64,000 nucleotides of DNA from Microbulbifer celer (GTDB lineage Bacteria > Pseudomonadota > Gammaproteobacteria > Pseudomonadales > Cellvibrionaceae). Below, piece by piece: positions 9,225 through 18,942 of the stretch. Every line of letters starts with the position of its first letter. The stretch's first letter is position 1. The stretch lies in contig NZ_CP087715.1 in NCBI RefSeq assembly GCF_020991125.1, positions 3,215,001 to 3,279,000 of the forward strand, written 5' to 3'. The notes beneath the pieces were generated by a model. That model searched no databases and was not told the DNA's origin. It worked only from the letters and a program-made list of their open reading frames with translations. A program made the translations under genes and the position numbers.

Positions 9225-10508
9225 ATGAGCAAATCCGAATCCCTGTTTGCCGAAGCCCAGAAAGTCATTCCCGGCGGTGTCAATTCGCCCGTGCGCGCTT
9301 TCCGCGCCGTGGGCGGCACACCCGTCTTCATCGAGCGCGCCGAGGGAGCCTACCTCTACGATGCCGATGAAAAACGCTATATCGACTATGTACAGTCCTG
9401 GGGCCCAATGGTACTGGGACACGCGCACCCGGATGTGATCGAAGCCGTGGTAGAACAGGCCCAATCCGGCCTCAGCTTTGGCGCACCCACCGAGCTGGAA
9501 ACCGAGCTGGCGGAAGAACTGTGCCGGGTATGGCCGAACATGGATCTGGTGCGCTTCGTAAACTCCGGCACCGAAGCCACCATGAGTGCGATCCGCCTGG
9601 CCCGTGGTTACACCGGCCGCGACAAGATCGTTAAATTCGAAGGCTGCTACCACGGTCACTCCGACTCCCTGCTGGTGAAGGCCGGCTCCGGCGCACTCAC
9701 CATGGGCGTGCCCTCTTCCCCCGGCGTACCGGCGGCACTGGCGGATCACACCATCACCCTGACCTACAACGATATTGAGGGCGTGAGAAGGTGTTTCGCC
9801 GAGATCGGCGACCAGATCGCCTGCATCATCGTCGAGCCGGTAGCGGGCAATATGAACTGCATCCCGCCGCTACCGGGCTTTCTGGAAGCCTTGCGTGAAG
9901 TGTGCGACGAATCCGGTGCACTGCTGATTCTGGATGAGGTGATGACCGGCTTCCGCGTCAGCCTGACCGGTGCACAGGGTCATTACGGAGTCGAGGCAGA
10001 CCTCACCACCCTGGGCAAGGTGATCGGTGGTGGCATGCCAGTCGGCGCTTTCGGCGGCAAGCGCGAGATCATGGAAAAGATCGCCCCGCTGGGCCCGATA
10101 TACCAGGCTGGCACCCTGTCCGGGAACCCCATGGCCATGGTGGCAGGGCTGGAAACCCTGCAACTGATCCAGGAACCGGGGCTGTACGAAAAGCTCACCG
10201 CCAAAACCGACCGTCTGGTAGCAGGTATTCTGGCCGCCGCCAAAGAGGCGGGTATTCCGCTCACCGCCAACAAGGTGGGCAGCATGTTCGGTTTCTTCTT
10301 CACCGATGCGGAACAGGTCAGCAACTATCAACAGGTCATGGCCTGTGATACCGAGCGCTTCAATCGCTTCTTCCACGGCATGCTGGAGGAAGGTGTCTAC
10401 CTGGCACCGGCCTCCTATGAAGCCGGCTTTATGTCCGCGGCCCATAGCGATGAAGACATCGATGCCACGATTACCGCGGCGCGCAAGGTGTTTGCACGCT
10501 TGAGCTAA
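9225..10508 (+). CDS. hemL: Glutamate-1-semialdehyde 2,1-aminomutase
   Basis: HemL is a PLP enzyme that makes 5-aminolevulinate from glutamate-1-semialdehyde in the C5 pathway of heme synthesis. It has 427 aa, like E. coli HemL. The PLP lysine is K265 in [15 protein letters not shown], and LDEVMTGFR carries the cofactor-binding Asp. Other conserved blocks are [10 protein letters not shown] and [10 protein letters not shown]. The gene stands alone between two hairpin-forming spacers. Confidence 0.97.
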   Translation: MSKSESLFAEAQKVIPGGVNSPVRAFRAVGGTPVFIERAEGAYLYDADEKRYIDYVQSWGPMVLGHAHPDVIEAVVEQAQSGLSFGAPTELETELAEELCRVWPNMDLVRFVNSGTEATMSAIRLARGYTGRDKIVKFEGCYHGHSDSLLVKAGSGALTMGVPSSPGVPAALADHTITLTYNDIEGVRRCFAEIGDQIACIIVEPVAGNMNCIPPLPGFLEALREVCDESGALLILDEVMTGFRVSLTGAQGHYGVEADLTTLGKVIGGGMPVGAFGGKREIMEKIAPLGPIYQAGTLSGNPMAMVAGLETLQLIQEPGLYEKLTAKTDRLVAGILAAAKEAGIPLTANKVGSMFGFFFTDAEQVSNYQQVMACDTERFNRFFHGMLEEGVYLAPASYEAGFMSAAHSDEDIDATITAARKVFARLS

Positions 10509-10567
10509 CCCGGTCGACGGCCTCTCCGCCACCGGCTTTCCGACCACGTCGGGAACCCGGGGAAGAC

Positions 10568-10611
10568 ACTGATACCGGGTGTGGTCTTGCGAGACCGCAC
10601 CCGGTATCAGT
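10568..10611. terminator. Strong 20-bp-stem hairpin after hemL
   Basis: A 20-nt arm (10568-10587) pairs with 10592-10611 at 19 of 20 positions, the exception being a G-T wobble, around a TGCG loop. It lies about 60 bp after the hemL stop and 100 bp before benE. No T-run follows on either side, so termination is likely but not proven. The arms contain CTTGCGAGACC, similar to the inner arm ends of the large repeat family, but the conserved GTGAA..CATCC core is absent. Confidence 0.6.
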
Positions 10612-10676
10612 ACCCCCACCAGCCAGCCCGAACCTCAGCAGCCCCACCACTTGTCCCGCCGAACGTTCTGCCGTAT

Positions 10677-10706
10677 AAAAATGTATACATTTTTAAAAAG
10701 GTATAC
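10677..10706 (+). promoter_or_regulatory. GntR-type operator ahead of benE
   Basis: A perfect 18-bp palindrome, AAAATGTATACATTTT, with one more A-T pair on each side at its AT-rich ends, spans 10677-10694. A second GTATAC half lies at 10701-10706, just before the GTG start of benE. TGTATACA is the typical operator core of FCD-type GntR regulators, and such a regulator is encoded right after benE. A TATAAA at 10674-10679 overlaps the palindrome as a possible -10, which would fit repression. Confidence 0.65.
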
Positions 10707-10709
10707 ACA

Positions 10710-11882
10710 GTGCAACGCTCCCTCTGGGCCGATACCAGCCTGTCTTCAGTCAGTGCCGGCTTTGTCGCGGTACTGGTCGGCTTTGCCAGCTCCGTGGCCA
10801 TTGTGCTGCAGGCGGCGGCAGCCGCCGGGGCCAGCGAGGCCGAAATGGTTTCCTGGATCGGCGCCCTGGGGCTCGGTATGGGCATCACCTGTATCGCATT
10901 TTCCTGGTACTACCGCGCCCCGGTCATCACCGCCTGGTCCACCCCCGGTGCGGCACTGCTGGCCACCAGCCTCACCGGGGTCTCCATGGCGGAAGCCATC
11001 GGCGCCTTCCTGTTCAGTGCGGTGCTGACCCTGTTACTGGGAATATCCGGTGCCTTCGAGCGGGTGATGTCACGGGTGCCGCTACCCATCGCCAGCGCCA
11101 TGCTGGCAGGGATTCTGCTGCAGTTTGGGTTGTCAGTATTCACCTCGTTGGAGGCGAATCCACCGCTGGTGGGCACCATGTTGCTGACCTACCTGGCCTG
11201 TCGCCTCTGGCTGCCACGCTACGCCATCATTGTCGTCTTGATGACAGGGTTTACCGTCAGCTGGGGGCAGGGTCAGGTCCAGCCCGATCAACTGCACTGG
11301 GCTCTGAGTAAACCGGTCTGGGTGTCCCCGGAGTTCAATCCGGCGGTGCTGATCGGTGTGGGATTACCCCTGTTTATCGTCACCATGACCTCGCAGAATA
11401 TCCCCGGTGTCGCCACCCTGCGTGCCAGTGGATATCAACGGGTGCCGATCTCACCGGTGATCAGCGGTACCGGCCTGACGTCATTGATACTGACGCCCTT
11501 CGGCGGTTTCGCCTTCAATCTGGCGGCGATCTCCGCTGCCATCTGTACCGGGCCCGATGCCCATCAGGATCCCGAACGGCGTTATACCGCCGGTATTGCT
11601 GCCGGGACGTTTTACTTACTGGCCGGTTTGTTCGGGGCGAGCGTGGTTGCCCTGTTCAGTGCTTTCCCACAGGCGATGATTGCCACTGTGGCCGGGTTGG
11701 CCCTGATCGGCACCATCGGCAGCAGCCTGGCCAGTGCGACCGCGGAGGTGAGCAGTCGCGAGGCGGCCCTGGTCACCTTTCTGATCACTGCGTCGGGCGC
11801 CAGTTACTTCGGCATCGGTACGGCGTTCTGGGGATTGGCGGGGGGCCTGATCTGCCACTGGCTGCTTAACAGGAAACCGTGA
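10710..11882 (+). CDS. BenE family benzoate/H+ symporter-like transporter
   Basis: A polytopic inner-membrane transporter of the benzoate/proton symporter family. The protein from GTG 10710 is 390 aa, the usual BenE length. This start is chosen because AAAAGG lies 8 nt upstream and because an upstream in-frame extension would run through the operator. Conserved features are the early SLWADTSLSSVSAGFVAVLVG, the MTSQNIPGVATLRASGY block and the late hydrophobic helices. It is followed without a gap by a GntR regulator gene. No benzoate catabolic genes are nearby, so the real substrate may be different. Confidence 0.85.
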   Translation: MQRSLWADTSLSSVSAGFVAVLVGFASSVAIVLQAAAAAGASEAEMVSWIGALGLGMGITCIAFSWYYRAPVITAWSTPGAALLATSLTGVSMAEAIGAFLFSAVLTLLLGISGAFERVMSRVPLPIASAMLAGILLQFGLSVFTSLEANPPLVGTMLLTYLACRLWLPRYAIIVVLMTGFTVSWGQGQVQPDQLHWALSKPVWVSPEFNPAVLIGVGLPLFIVTMTSQNIPGVATLRASGYQRVPISPVISGTGLTSLILTPFGGFAFNLAAISAAICTGPDAHQDPERRYTAGIAAGTFYLLAGLFGASVVALFSAFPQAMIATVAGLALIGTIGSSLASATAEVSSREAALVTFLITASGASYFGIGTAFWGLAGGLICHWLLNRKP

Positions 11883-12518
11883 ATGGATCTCTATCAACAG
11901 CTCAAATCCGATTTACAGCAGGGGCGTTTTGCCCCCGGCACCGTGCTCAAACAGACGGAATTGGCGGCGCTGTATGCAGTGAGCCGGATTCCCGTACGGG
12001 ACGCCCTGACCCGGCTCAAAAATGAAGGGTGGCTTACCGGACACGGCAAACGTGGTGTGGCGGTACCGCAGTTCGACCCGCTGGAAGTAGAGGATCTCTA
12101 CCTGATGCGCATGCGCCTGGAACCCCTGCTACAGGAGTTCGCCGCCCCCAATCTGAACGGAGAAACCCTCGGCCGCGCACGGGATATTCTCGATGCTATG
12201 GAACAAGCAACAGAGCGGTCGCCGGAACTCAGTGCCGCAGAGATCGGCGCACTCAACTGGCAGTTTCACACCTGCCTGTACCGCAGCGCCAATCGCCCGA
12301 CGCTGTTTGCAGCGGTGGAGCAACTGCACCGTCAGTGCGAACGCTATATCGGGTATCAATCCCGCGGTCTCGATTATCAGGCAACCAGCCAGCAGGAGCA
12401 CTACCAGCTGCTGGATCTACTGCAGCGCGGCGATCGCAAGGCGGCCGGCACGCTACTCGAACAGCATATTGCCGCTGCCGGTCGTGCGCTCGTCGACCAC
12501 CTTCGCGACAACACTTGA
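11883..12518 (+). CDS. GntR family (FCD-type) transcriptional regulator
   Basis: A 211 aa regulator with an N-terminal winged helix (LKQTELAALYAVSRIPVRDALTRL, about residues 22-45) and a C-terminal all-helical FCD ligand domain that has the expected histidines (NWQFH, QQEHYQLL, EQHIAA). The ATG directly follows the benE stop, so the two form one transcript. It probably binds the TGTATACA palindrome upstream of benE and controls its own operon in response to the transported compound. The ligand is unknown. Confidence 0.9.
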   Translation: MDLYQQLKSDLQQGRFAPGTVLKQTELAALYAVSRIPVRDALTRLKNEGWLTGHGKRGVAVPQFDPLEVEDLYLMRMRLEPLLQEFAAPNLNGETLGRARDILDAMEQATERSPELSAAEIGALNWQFHTCLYRSANRPTLFAAVEQLHRQCERYIGYQSRGLDYQATSQQEHYQLLDLLQRGDRKAAGTLLEQHIAAAGRALVDHLRDNT

Positions 12519-12530
12519 GACGATCTGATA

Positions 12531-12920
12531 TCAGCCCGCAGCCAGCGCTGCCATCATCAACAGCCACAGACAACAGGCAAGCCCCACAAACCAGCACAGC
12601 GTGCGCGCACTGGCCCAGTCTTTCAGATAGCAGATTCCGTAGAGGATCCGTGTAACCACGAAAATGATTGAAAGCCTCGCCAGCCACTGCTCGTCAATGC
12701 CAGCGGCGATCGCGGCAAAAATCCCAGCGATAAAGGCTGGCAAGATTTCAAAGCTGTTGCGCTGGGCCCAGTCTGCGCGGCGCGAGATGCCGGACTGCTT
12801 TTCCAGAAACGCCCGTGGGGAGCGGTTGTTGTAACGACCCTCGGCCGTGGCCTTGGCGATGGCGGCAAATATTGGCGGCATCAGAAGCGCCATGAGTAAA
12901 CACCAGATAGCTGTGGCCAT
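12531..12920 (-). CDS. MAPEG family membrane protein
   Basis: A 129 aa protein with four hydrophobic helices, matching the MAPEG (eicosanoid and glutathione metabolism) fold of small bacterial members. Recognisable features are the RSPRAFLEKQSG loop, the RADWAQRNSFEILPAF stretch and the VVTRILYGICYLKDW block. Bacterial members of this type are mostly uncharacterised. The gene is convergent with the GntR gene and divergent from hemB. No clear role can be assigned. Confidence 0.85.
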   Translation of the reverse strand: MATAIWCLLMALLMPPIFAAIAKATAEGRYNNRSPRAFLEKQSGISRRADWAQRNSFEILPAFIAGIFAAIAAGIDEQWLARLSIIFVVTRILYGICYLKDWASARTLCWFVGLACCLWLLMMAALAAG

Positions 12921-13005
12921 GATCTGCGCTCCATTTTGATATGATTGCCGCCAGCTTAGCCGCTCCCACCCGAGAGCGGTATGTCAGACGTACCAGCCGG
13001 AGTGA

Positions 13006-14022
<1,017 letters not shown>

Positions 14023-14042
14023 AACCGGCGCGATTGAACCAA

Positions 14043-14339
14043 TCAGAGTATTTTTGCCGCAATGCACCGGGACACCAGTTGCCCGGAGTTGCGGCACCCG
14101 GTCTTGCGCAGGATATTTTTACGGTGGTTTTTGACCGTGTGTACCGAGAGGTACAGGCGATCGGCGATCTCCTCACTGGTCGCCCCTTCCGCCATCAGGC
14201 GGACCACCTGCCGCTCCCGATCACTCATCTGATAAACCCCTGTCCCCAAATAGCGCTTTCTGGCACTTTCCAGCGCAAAGTGCAGATCAACACCATCTCG
14301 TGCGGCCGTTGCTACGGCCCCCCATCCGAGTCCCAACAT
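14043..14339 (-). CDS. Small LuxR-type HTH regulator without receiver domain
   Basis: A 98 aa protein made almost only of a LuxR/FixJ C-terminal HTH (MSDRERQVVRLMAEGATSEE, then IADRLYLSVHTVKNHRKNIL), with about 35 residues before it. There is no receiver or autoinducer domain. The start at 14339 is chosen because GGGGGA lies a few bases upstream; an ATG nine codons earlier lacks such a site. It is convergent with hemB. It may be a stand-alone regulator or the surviving end of a longer one. The region downstream on its strand is hemB, and the region upstream (14340-14786) has no complete gene. Confidence 0.7.
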   Translation of the reverse strand: MLGLGWGAVATAARDGVDLHFALESARKRYLGTGVYQMSDRERQVVRLMAEGATSEEIADRLYLSVHTVKNHRKNILRKTGCRNSGQLVSRCIAAKIL

Positions 14340-14786
14340 GTTTCCCCCAGGCTTTCGCAGTACCATTTTGAAGCACAGGTCCCATACCGGCCTTCAGGCG
14401 GAAAACTTTAGCGAAGCCTTGGAAAAGTCGTCTTTAAAAGTGTTTGAAACCTTTTGAGAGCCACAGGCAACGGGTGAGCCGCCGGGTTCAGGCATCCTCT
14501 GCAGGCGCAGAAGCAGTGGTAAAATTTGGCGTAATCAGACCGAACAGGCCCTTCGAAGTCGTGGCGACACCGTGCCCGCCACGCGGCTCAAACTCGGCGC
14601 ACTGGGTGCCTGAAGGCATGATGGCTAGAGGTAGAACGGCGCCTGGTCACCCCGTTGACGCATCTCACGGACCAGCTTGAACCCCGCCAGCGATTCGCCA
14701 TCCCGACCACAGCTGCTCCTGGCTGCAGGGCTCCGGGTAGCACTGGAGTAACAACCGCAATAACTGTAGTTGCCGAGTGTCCGCAT
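14340..14786 (-). pseudogene. Gene-poor stretch with possible decayed coding remnants
   Basis: No complete gene is visible in this 447 bp. On the minus strand, just after the mrcB stop, one frame reads VALNADTRQLQLLRLLLQ and then CYPEPCSQEQLW, which has the pattern of a winged-helix C-terminal output domain. A shifted frame further on reads GESLAGFKLVREMRQRG. Both are broken by stops and would need frameshifts. This is suggestive of a decayed regulator but could be chance in GC-rich DNA. Confidence 0.25.
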
Positions 14787-17510
14787 TCAGGGCCACTGAT
14801 CTTCGTCCGGTGACCACGGCTGGGCCTCTTCTACCGGCGCGCCCTCCAGGTTGCGATCCTGTTGCAGCTCGTCATTCCGGCGCAGGCGTTCCTCCAGAAT
14901 CCGGCGCTCTTCCTCTGCGCGACGCTCCTCCTCACGGTACCGCTCCTCCTGGATACGCCCCTGCTCATCGAGACGACGCAGGCGGTCTTGGTCGCTCCGG
15001 GGGATGGCATCGGTGACGCCCGGTTGCTGCGGAAGTGGCTCTTCATACACCGGCGGCATCTCCTGCTGGCGACGCTGCTCTTCCCGCTGCATCCGCTCAC
15101 GCAGATCCTGCTCCCGACGCTGCTGTTGCTGACGCCGCTGCTGCTCCGGATCGATACCCCACCCCGGGCTCATCTCTTCTCTCGGTGCCGCTTCGTTTTC
15201 CCGTTCGCGATCATCGTCAAACCAGTTGCGGAACCAGCCGCGACGCTGACAGCGCGGATCCGTCTCCAGCCGGGTTTCGGTGGAAAACGGCAGTTCGTGG
15301 CCGCCCTGGCAATTGCGCGGGTCCATGTACTGGCCTTTTTCGTTCACCGGTTTCCACTCCACCCCGCGCGGTGCCTGAATACGGCCATGGCGGTGGGGCA
15401 GCTTGCGCATGATTTCGGTCCAGATACTGAGCGCACCGGTGGCACCAGTCAGACTGGTGCGCTGGTTGTCGTCGCGACCGATCCACACCACCCCAGTAAC
15501 ATCCGGGGAAAAGCCGGCAAACCAGCTGTCCCGATAGTCGTTGGTGGTACCGGTTTTGCCGGCGAAGGCCACACTGCCGGGCAGACGGCGCATGGCGCTC
15601 TTGCCGGTTCCCTCGCGCATCACCTGCTCCAGCCCATAACGCAGCAGATAGGCCGGAACCGCATCCACCCCGCGGTTCGCGCGACGTCGAAAATGTTGCA
15701 CCTGCTCGCCATCCGCGTCGGAGACTGCCAGCAGGGTACGCAGCTTCACATCCTCCCCACCATTGGCATAGGTCTGGAACATGCCGGCCACTTCAAATGG
15801 GGTCAGTTCCGCGGTACCGAGAAACAGCGAAGGCACCCGCGGCAGGCTCGCCTGCACGCCGACTCTACGCAGGGTCTGGCGCACATTTTCAACCCCAAGT
15901 TCCAGCCCCAGGCGCGCCGTTGCCTGGTTGTAAGAACGAGACAGGGCGACGTACAGCGGCACCAGCCCATGACTGCGATTGCCAAAGTTGGCCGGCATCC
16001 ATATCTGGCCGTCTTCGGTTTCCTCGCGCACCGGCGCGTCGTCGATCAGGGTAGCCAGGTTATATTGGTGGGCGCGTTCCAGTGCGGTCAAATACACTGC
16101 GGGTTTAACCAGAGAACCGATTTGACGGCGGGCCTCCAGTGCGCGGTTGAAGCCGGGGTAGTGGGGACGACGGTCCCCCACCATGGCAAGCACATTGCCA
16201 CTGTGGTTTTCCACAACTACCGTGGCAGATTGCAGCGAGTCCTCCTGAATACCGCGGTCTTTCTCCAGTTTTTCCGCGCCTTCACTGACAGACTTTTCCG
16301 CCAGCGCCTGTACTGAAGGAGACAGGGTCGTGTAGACCCGCAGACCGGCAGTACGCAGCTCCTCGACCGAGTAATACGGGCGCAACTCTTCCAGCAGGCG
16401 CTCGGTAAAGGCCGGATACGGGTTTTGCGCCGCGGCGCCGGCAGCGGCCACTTCCAGTGGTTGCTTGCGCAAGCGCTCGTGCTGTTCCGGGGTGATTAGC
16501 GCCTGCTCCAGCATGATATCGAGTACGGTATTGCGCCGTTCCAGTGCGCGCTCGGGGTTGCGCCAGGGATTGTAATAGGAAGCACCCTTGGCAAGGCCCA
16601 CCAGCAGTGCAATCTGGTGGGGCTCCAGCTGGTTCAGGGGTTTCTGGAAATAGAATTCCGACGCCAGGCCAAAGCCGTAAATCGCCCGGCTACCCTGCTG
16701 CCCCAGCCACACCTCATTGATGTACTCCTGCAGGATGTAGGCTTTGTCGTAATGAACCTCCATCAGGATCGCCATCAGCGCTTCGTTGAATTTGCGCCAC
16801 AGGCTGGGCTTGTGGTCAAAGAAGATATTCTTTACCAGCTGCTGGGTAATCGTGGACCCCCCCTGAACCACACCGCCGGCCTTGATGTTGGCTACCATGG
16901 CACGGGCAATACCGCGGGGAGACACACCGAAATGGTGTACAAAATCCTGGTCTTCCACCGCAATCAGGGTGGCGCCCAGCAGGGGAGGAATATCGTCAAT
17001 CCGCACCGGGGTACGGTCGTCACCACCACCCAGCAATGTGCCGATAGACGCTGCATCCAGACGGAACTCCTCCAGCTTGTCGCCGGATTCCGAACGCAGC
17101 CGGCTCAACTCATCGTTACGCAGACGAAAACGTACCTTGGCGGCGGGTTCATGGCCGTCGGGATGAATAAAATCGCGGCGCCAGACCAGGTAGTCCATCC
17201 CCTCCCGCTGCCACTGTCCGGGCTCATCGACAGTATCGCTTTTCTTGTAGTTGAGCGCGGCGAACTCGGACTCCAGTTCATCCGGGCGCATCACCATCCC
17301 TTCGCGCAAAATCAACGGGCGCGCGTATACCCTGGCCGGCAGTTGATACTGACGACTGTCGAGACGCTCACGCAGCTGCATATCCAGGTAAACCATATAC
17401 CCGGCCAACGCCAGAACCCCGAGCAGGGCAAGCAGGCTCAGCCGCTTGATCCAGCGACGCAGTCTTCCCGGTCTCGCCGCCTTTTTCCGGCGGCGTGTTT
17501 TCGATGCCAT
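14787..17510 (-). CDS. mrcB: Bifunctional penicillin-binding protein 1B with long charged C-terminal tail
   Basis: PBP1B is a class A PBP that polymerises and cross-links peptidoglycan at the outer face of the inner membrane. A basic N-terminus and a membrane helix (about 22-42) come first, followed by a UB2H-like regulatory region (about 55-150). The glycosyltransferase domain has E186 in EDQDF and the GGSTITQQLVKN block. The transpeptidase domain has SLVK (466-469), SYN (526-528) and KTGT (652-655). Residues from about 765 to 907 form a tail rich in Q, R, E and P with predicted coiled-coil character, well beyond the enzymatic fold. UB2H suggests activation by LpoB-type lipoproteins; none is adjacent. 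Confidence 0.95.
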   Translation of the reverse strand: MASKTRRRKKAARPGRLRRWIKRLSLLALLGVLALAGYMVYLDMQLRERLDSRQYQLPARVYARPLILREGMVMRPDELESEFAALNYKKSDTVDEPGQWQREGMDYLVWRRDFIHPDGHEPAAKVRFRLRNDELSRLRSESGDKLEEFRLDAASIGTLLGGGDDRTPVRIDDIPPLLGATLIAVEDQDFVHHFGVSPRGIARAMVANIKAGGVVQGGSTITQQLVKNIFFDHKPSLWRKFNEALMAILMEVHYDKAYILQEYINEVWLGQQGSRAIYGFGLASEFYFQKPLNQLEPHQIALLVGLAKGASYYNPWRNPERALERRNTVLDIMLEQALITPEQHERLRKQPLEVAAAGAAAQNPYPAFTERLLEELRPYYSVEELRTAGLRVYTTLSPSVQALAEKSVSEGAEKLEKDRGIQEDSLQSATVVVENHSGNVLAMVGDRRPHYPGFNRALEARRQIGSLVKPAVYLTALERAHQYNLATLIDDAPVREETEDGQIWMPANFGNRSHGLVPLYVALSRSYNQATARLGLELGVENVRQTLRRVGVQASLPRVPSLFLGTAELTPFEVAGMFQTYANGGEDVKLRTLLAVSDADGEQVQHFRRRANRGVDAVPAYLLRYGLEQVMREGTGKSAMRRLPGSVAFAGKTGTTNDYRDSWFAGFSPDVTGVVWIGRDDNQRTSLTGATGALSIWTEIMRKLPHRHGRIQAPRGVEWKPVNEKGQYMDPRNCQGGHELPFSTETRLETDPRCQRRGWFRNWFDDDRERENEAAPREEMSPGWGIDPEQQRRQQQQRREQDLRERMQREEQRRQQEMPPVYEEPLPQQPGVTDAIPRSDQDRLRRLDEQGRIQEERYREEERRAEEERRILEERLRRNDELQQDRNLEGAPVEEAQPWSPDEDQWP

Positions 17511-17762
17511 AGCAATCCAGAACCAAAACAGTCAATTGAATATAGAAGGCGTTGATCGCCCGGAAGACGTAATCGCCGTCCGTCAGGCCCAACAAGGCCT
17601 TTTATAACCGGCCTTTATAAAGTGGTCACGGCGCAAGTCAAACCCCCTGTTCACAACGACAGCCCACAACTACCGCGTCAAAACTTGCACTCGACCCAGC
17701 GGCCGCCATAATGCCAGCGAGCCCCGAGCGCGGGGTAACAGACAGTCAACTACGGAAACCCT
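17511..17762. other. Divergent promoter region of mrcB and the PfkB kinase
   Basis: This 252 bp region separates two divergent genes and must contain their promoters. It contains a short direct repeat, GGCCTTTTATAA and GGCCTTTATAA, near 17596-17620, whose AT-rich part could serve as a -10 for mrcB on the minus strand. No gene is seen here. Confidence 0.5.
17685..17712 (+). promoter_or_regulatory. Sigma70-like promoter for the PfkB kinase gene
   Basis: TTGCAC at 17685-17690 and CATAAT at 17707-17712 are 16 bp apart, close to the sigma70 consensus, and lie 50 bp before the kinase ATG. This is a visual match only. Confidence 0.45.
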
Positions 17763-18770
17763 ATGCACCAGTACGACCTCTACGGCATCGGCGCCGCCCT
17801 CCTCGATACGGAAATCGAAGTCACCGACAGCGACCTGCAACAGCTCGGCATCGACAAAGGCGTAATGACCCTGGTGGAAGACGACCGCCAGCAGCAACTG
17901 GTGCGGGACCTGAAAGACCACATGGTCACCGCCAGCCGCGCCTGTGGCGGCTCCGGTGCCAACACCATTATCGGCGCCAGTTACTTCGGCCTCGACACCT
18001 TCTATTCCTGTAAAGTCGCCGCCGATGAAAACGGAGACTTCTACCGCGACAACCTCACCGCCGCCGGCGTCGCCTACCCCGAGGCCCTCAGAAACGCCGA
18101 TAGCGACGGCACCACCGGCAAATGCCTGGTGCTGATCACCCCCGACGCGGAACGCAGCATGAACACCTATCTCGGCATCAGCGCCGAGCTGTCCGTGGCA
18201 GAGCTCGACCACGACGCCATCGCCAACAGCCGCTGGACCTATATAGAAGGCTACCTCGTCTCCTCCCCCACCGGCCGCGCCGCTGCCGTCGCCCTGCGCA
18301 AACAGGCAGAGACCAGCGGCGTCAAAACCGCACTGAGCCTCTCCGACCCCATGATGGTGCAACTGTTCCACGACGGCCTGAAAGAAATGATCGGCGACAA
18401 AGTCGACCTGCTGTTCTGCAACCGCGACGAAGCCCTGAAATTCAGCGACACCGACGACCTCACCACCGCCGCCCAGAGCCTGCGCGATCACTGCCGCGCT
18501 TTCGCCATCACCCTCGGTGCCGACGGCGCACTGCTGTGGGACGGCAACCACGAATACCGCGTGACAGCCCCCACGGTGAAAGCCATCGACACCAACGGTG
18601 CCGGCGACATGTTTGCCGGGGCGTTTCTGTACGGGATCAACCGGGAAATGAGTTTCGAGGAAGCGGGTACCTTTGCCTGTGCGGCAGCGGCCCAGGTGGT
18701 CAGTCAGTTTGGTCCGCGGTTGCGGCCGGAGCAGCACGCGGAACTGCTGGCACAGACCGCAAATGCCTAA
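17763..18770 (+). CDS. PfkB family carbohydrate/nucleoside kinase
   Basis: A 335 aa kinase of the ribokinase/PfkB superfamily. The catalytic signature DTNGAGDMFAGAF holds the GAGD base near residue 280, and an N-terminal CGGSGANTIIGASYFG block forms the substrate lid side. The style, including the N-terminal GIGAALLDTEIEV, resembles adenosine kinase-like members annotated in marine proteobacteria, but the substrate cannot be set from sequence. The ATG has CGGA 6 nt upstream and a plausible promoter. Codon use is strongly C-ended. Confidence 0.85.
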   Translation: MHQYDLYGIGAALLDTEIEVTDSDLQQLGIDKGVMTLVEDDRQQQLVRDLKDHMVTASRACGGSGANTIIGASYFGLDTFYSCKVAADENGDFYRDNLTAAGVAYPEALRNADSDGTTGKCLVLITPDAERSMNTYLGISAELSVAELDHDAIANSRWTYIEGYLVSSPTGRAAAVALRKQAETSGVKTALSLSDPMMVQLFHDGLKEMIGDKVDLLFCNRDEALKFSDTDDLTTAAQSLRDHCRAFAITLGADGALLWDGNHEYRVTAPTVKAIDTNGAGDMFAGAFLYGINREMSFEEAGTFACAAAAQVVSQFGPRLRPEQHAELLAQTANA

Positions 18771-18819
18771 TTTAGGATTTAGCCAGCTAAGTACGAAATA
18801 AAAACTCAGATGCGGAGAT

Positions 18820-18910
18820 AGAGTGTCAGGCGAGACTTTTCAGGAGCGTCGCCGACGCAGAGTACAGGGATGTATTCACAGCGGTCCTGAAAAGCCTCGC
18901 CTGACACTCT
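18820..18910 (-). repeat. Palindromic intergenic element 1 (shortened hairpin)
   Basis: The outer arms 18820-18845 and 18885-18910 pair at 25 of 26 positions. Between them, read on the minus strand, is the conserved CTGTGAATACATCC block (complement of 18868-18881), followed by CTGTA and a short GCGTC-GGC-GACGC hairpin. Compared with the other copies the inner hairpin is shortened, lacking the GTCCCT loop, as if one repeat half had been deleted. The element lies between the convergent PfkB and GGDEF/EAL genes. Confidence 0.85.
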
Positions 18911-18942
18911 GCCGCCACAAAAACAGATTCAGAAGGATGGAA

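Noticed and set aside
10581..10709. An N-terminal extension of BenE starting at ATG 10581
   Set aside because: It would place coding sequence across the hairpin and the GntR operator and lacks a ribosome binding site. The GTG at 10710 gives the normal length.
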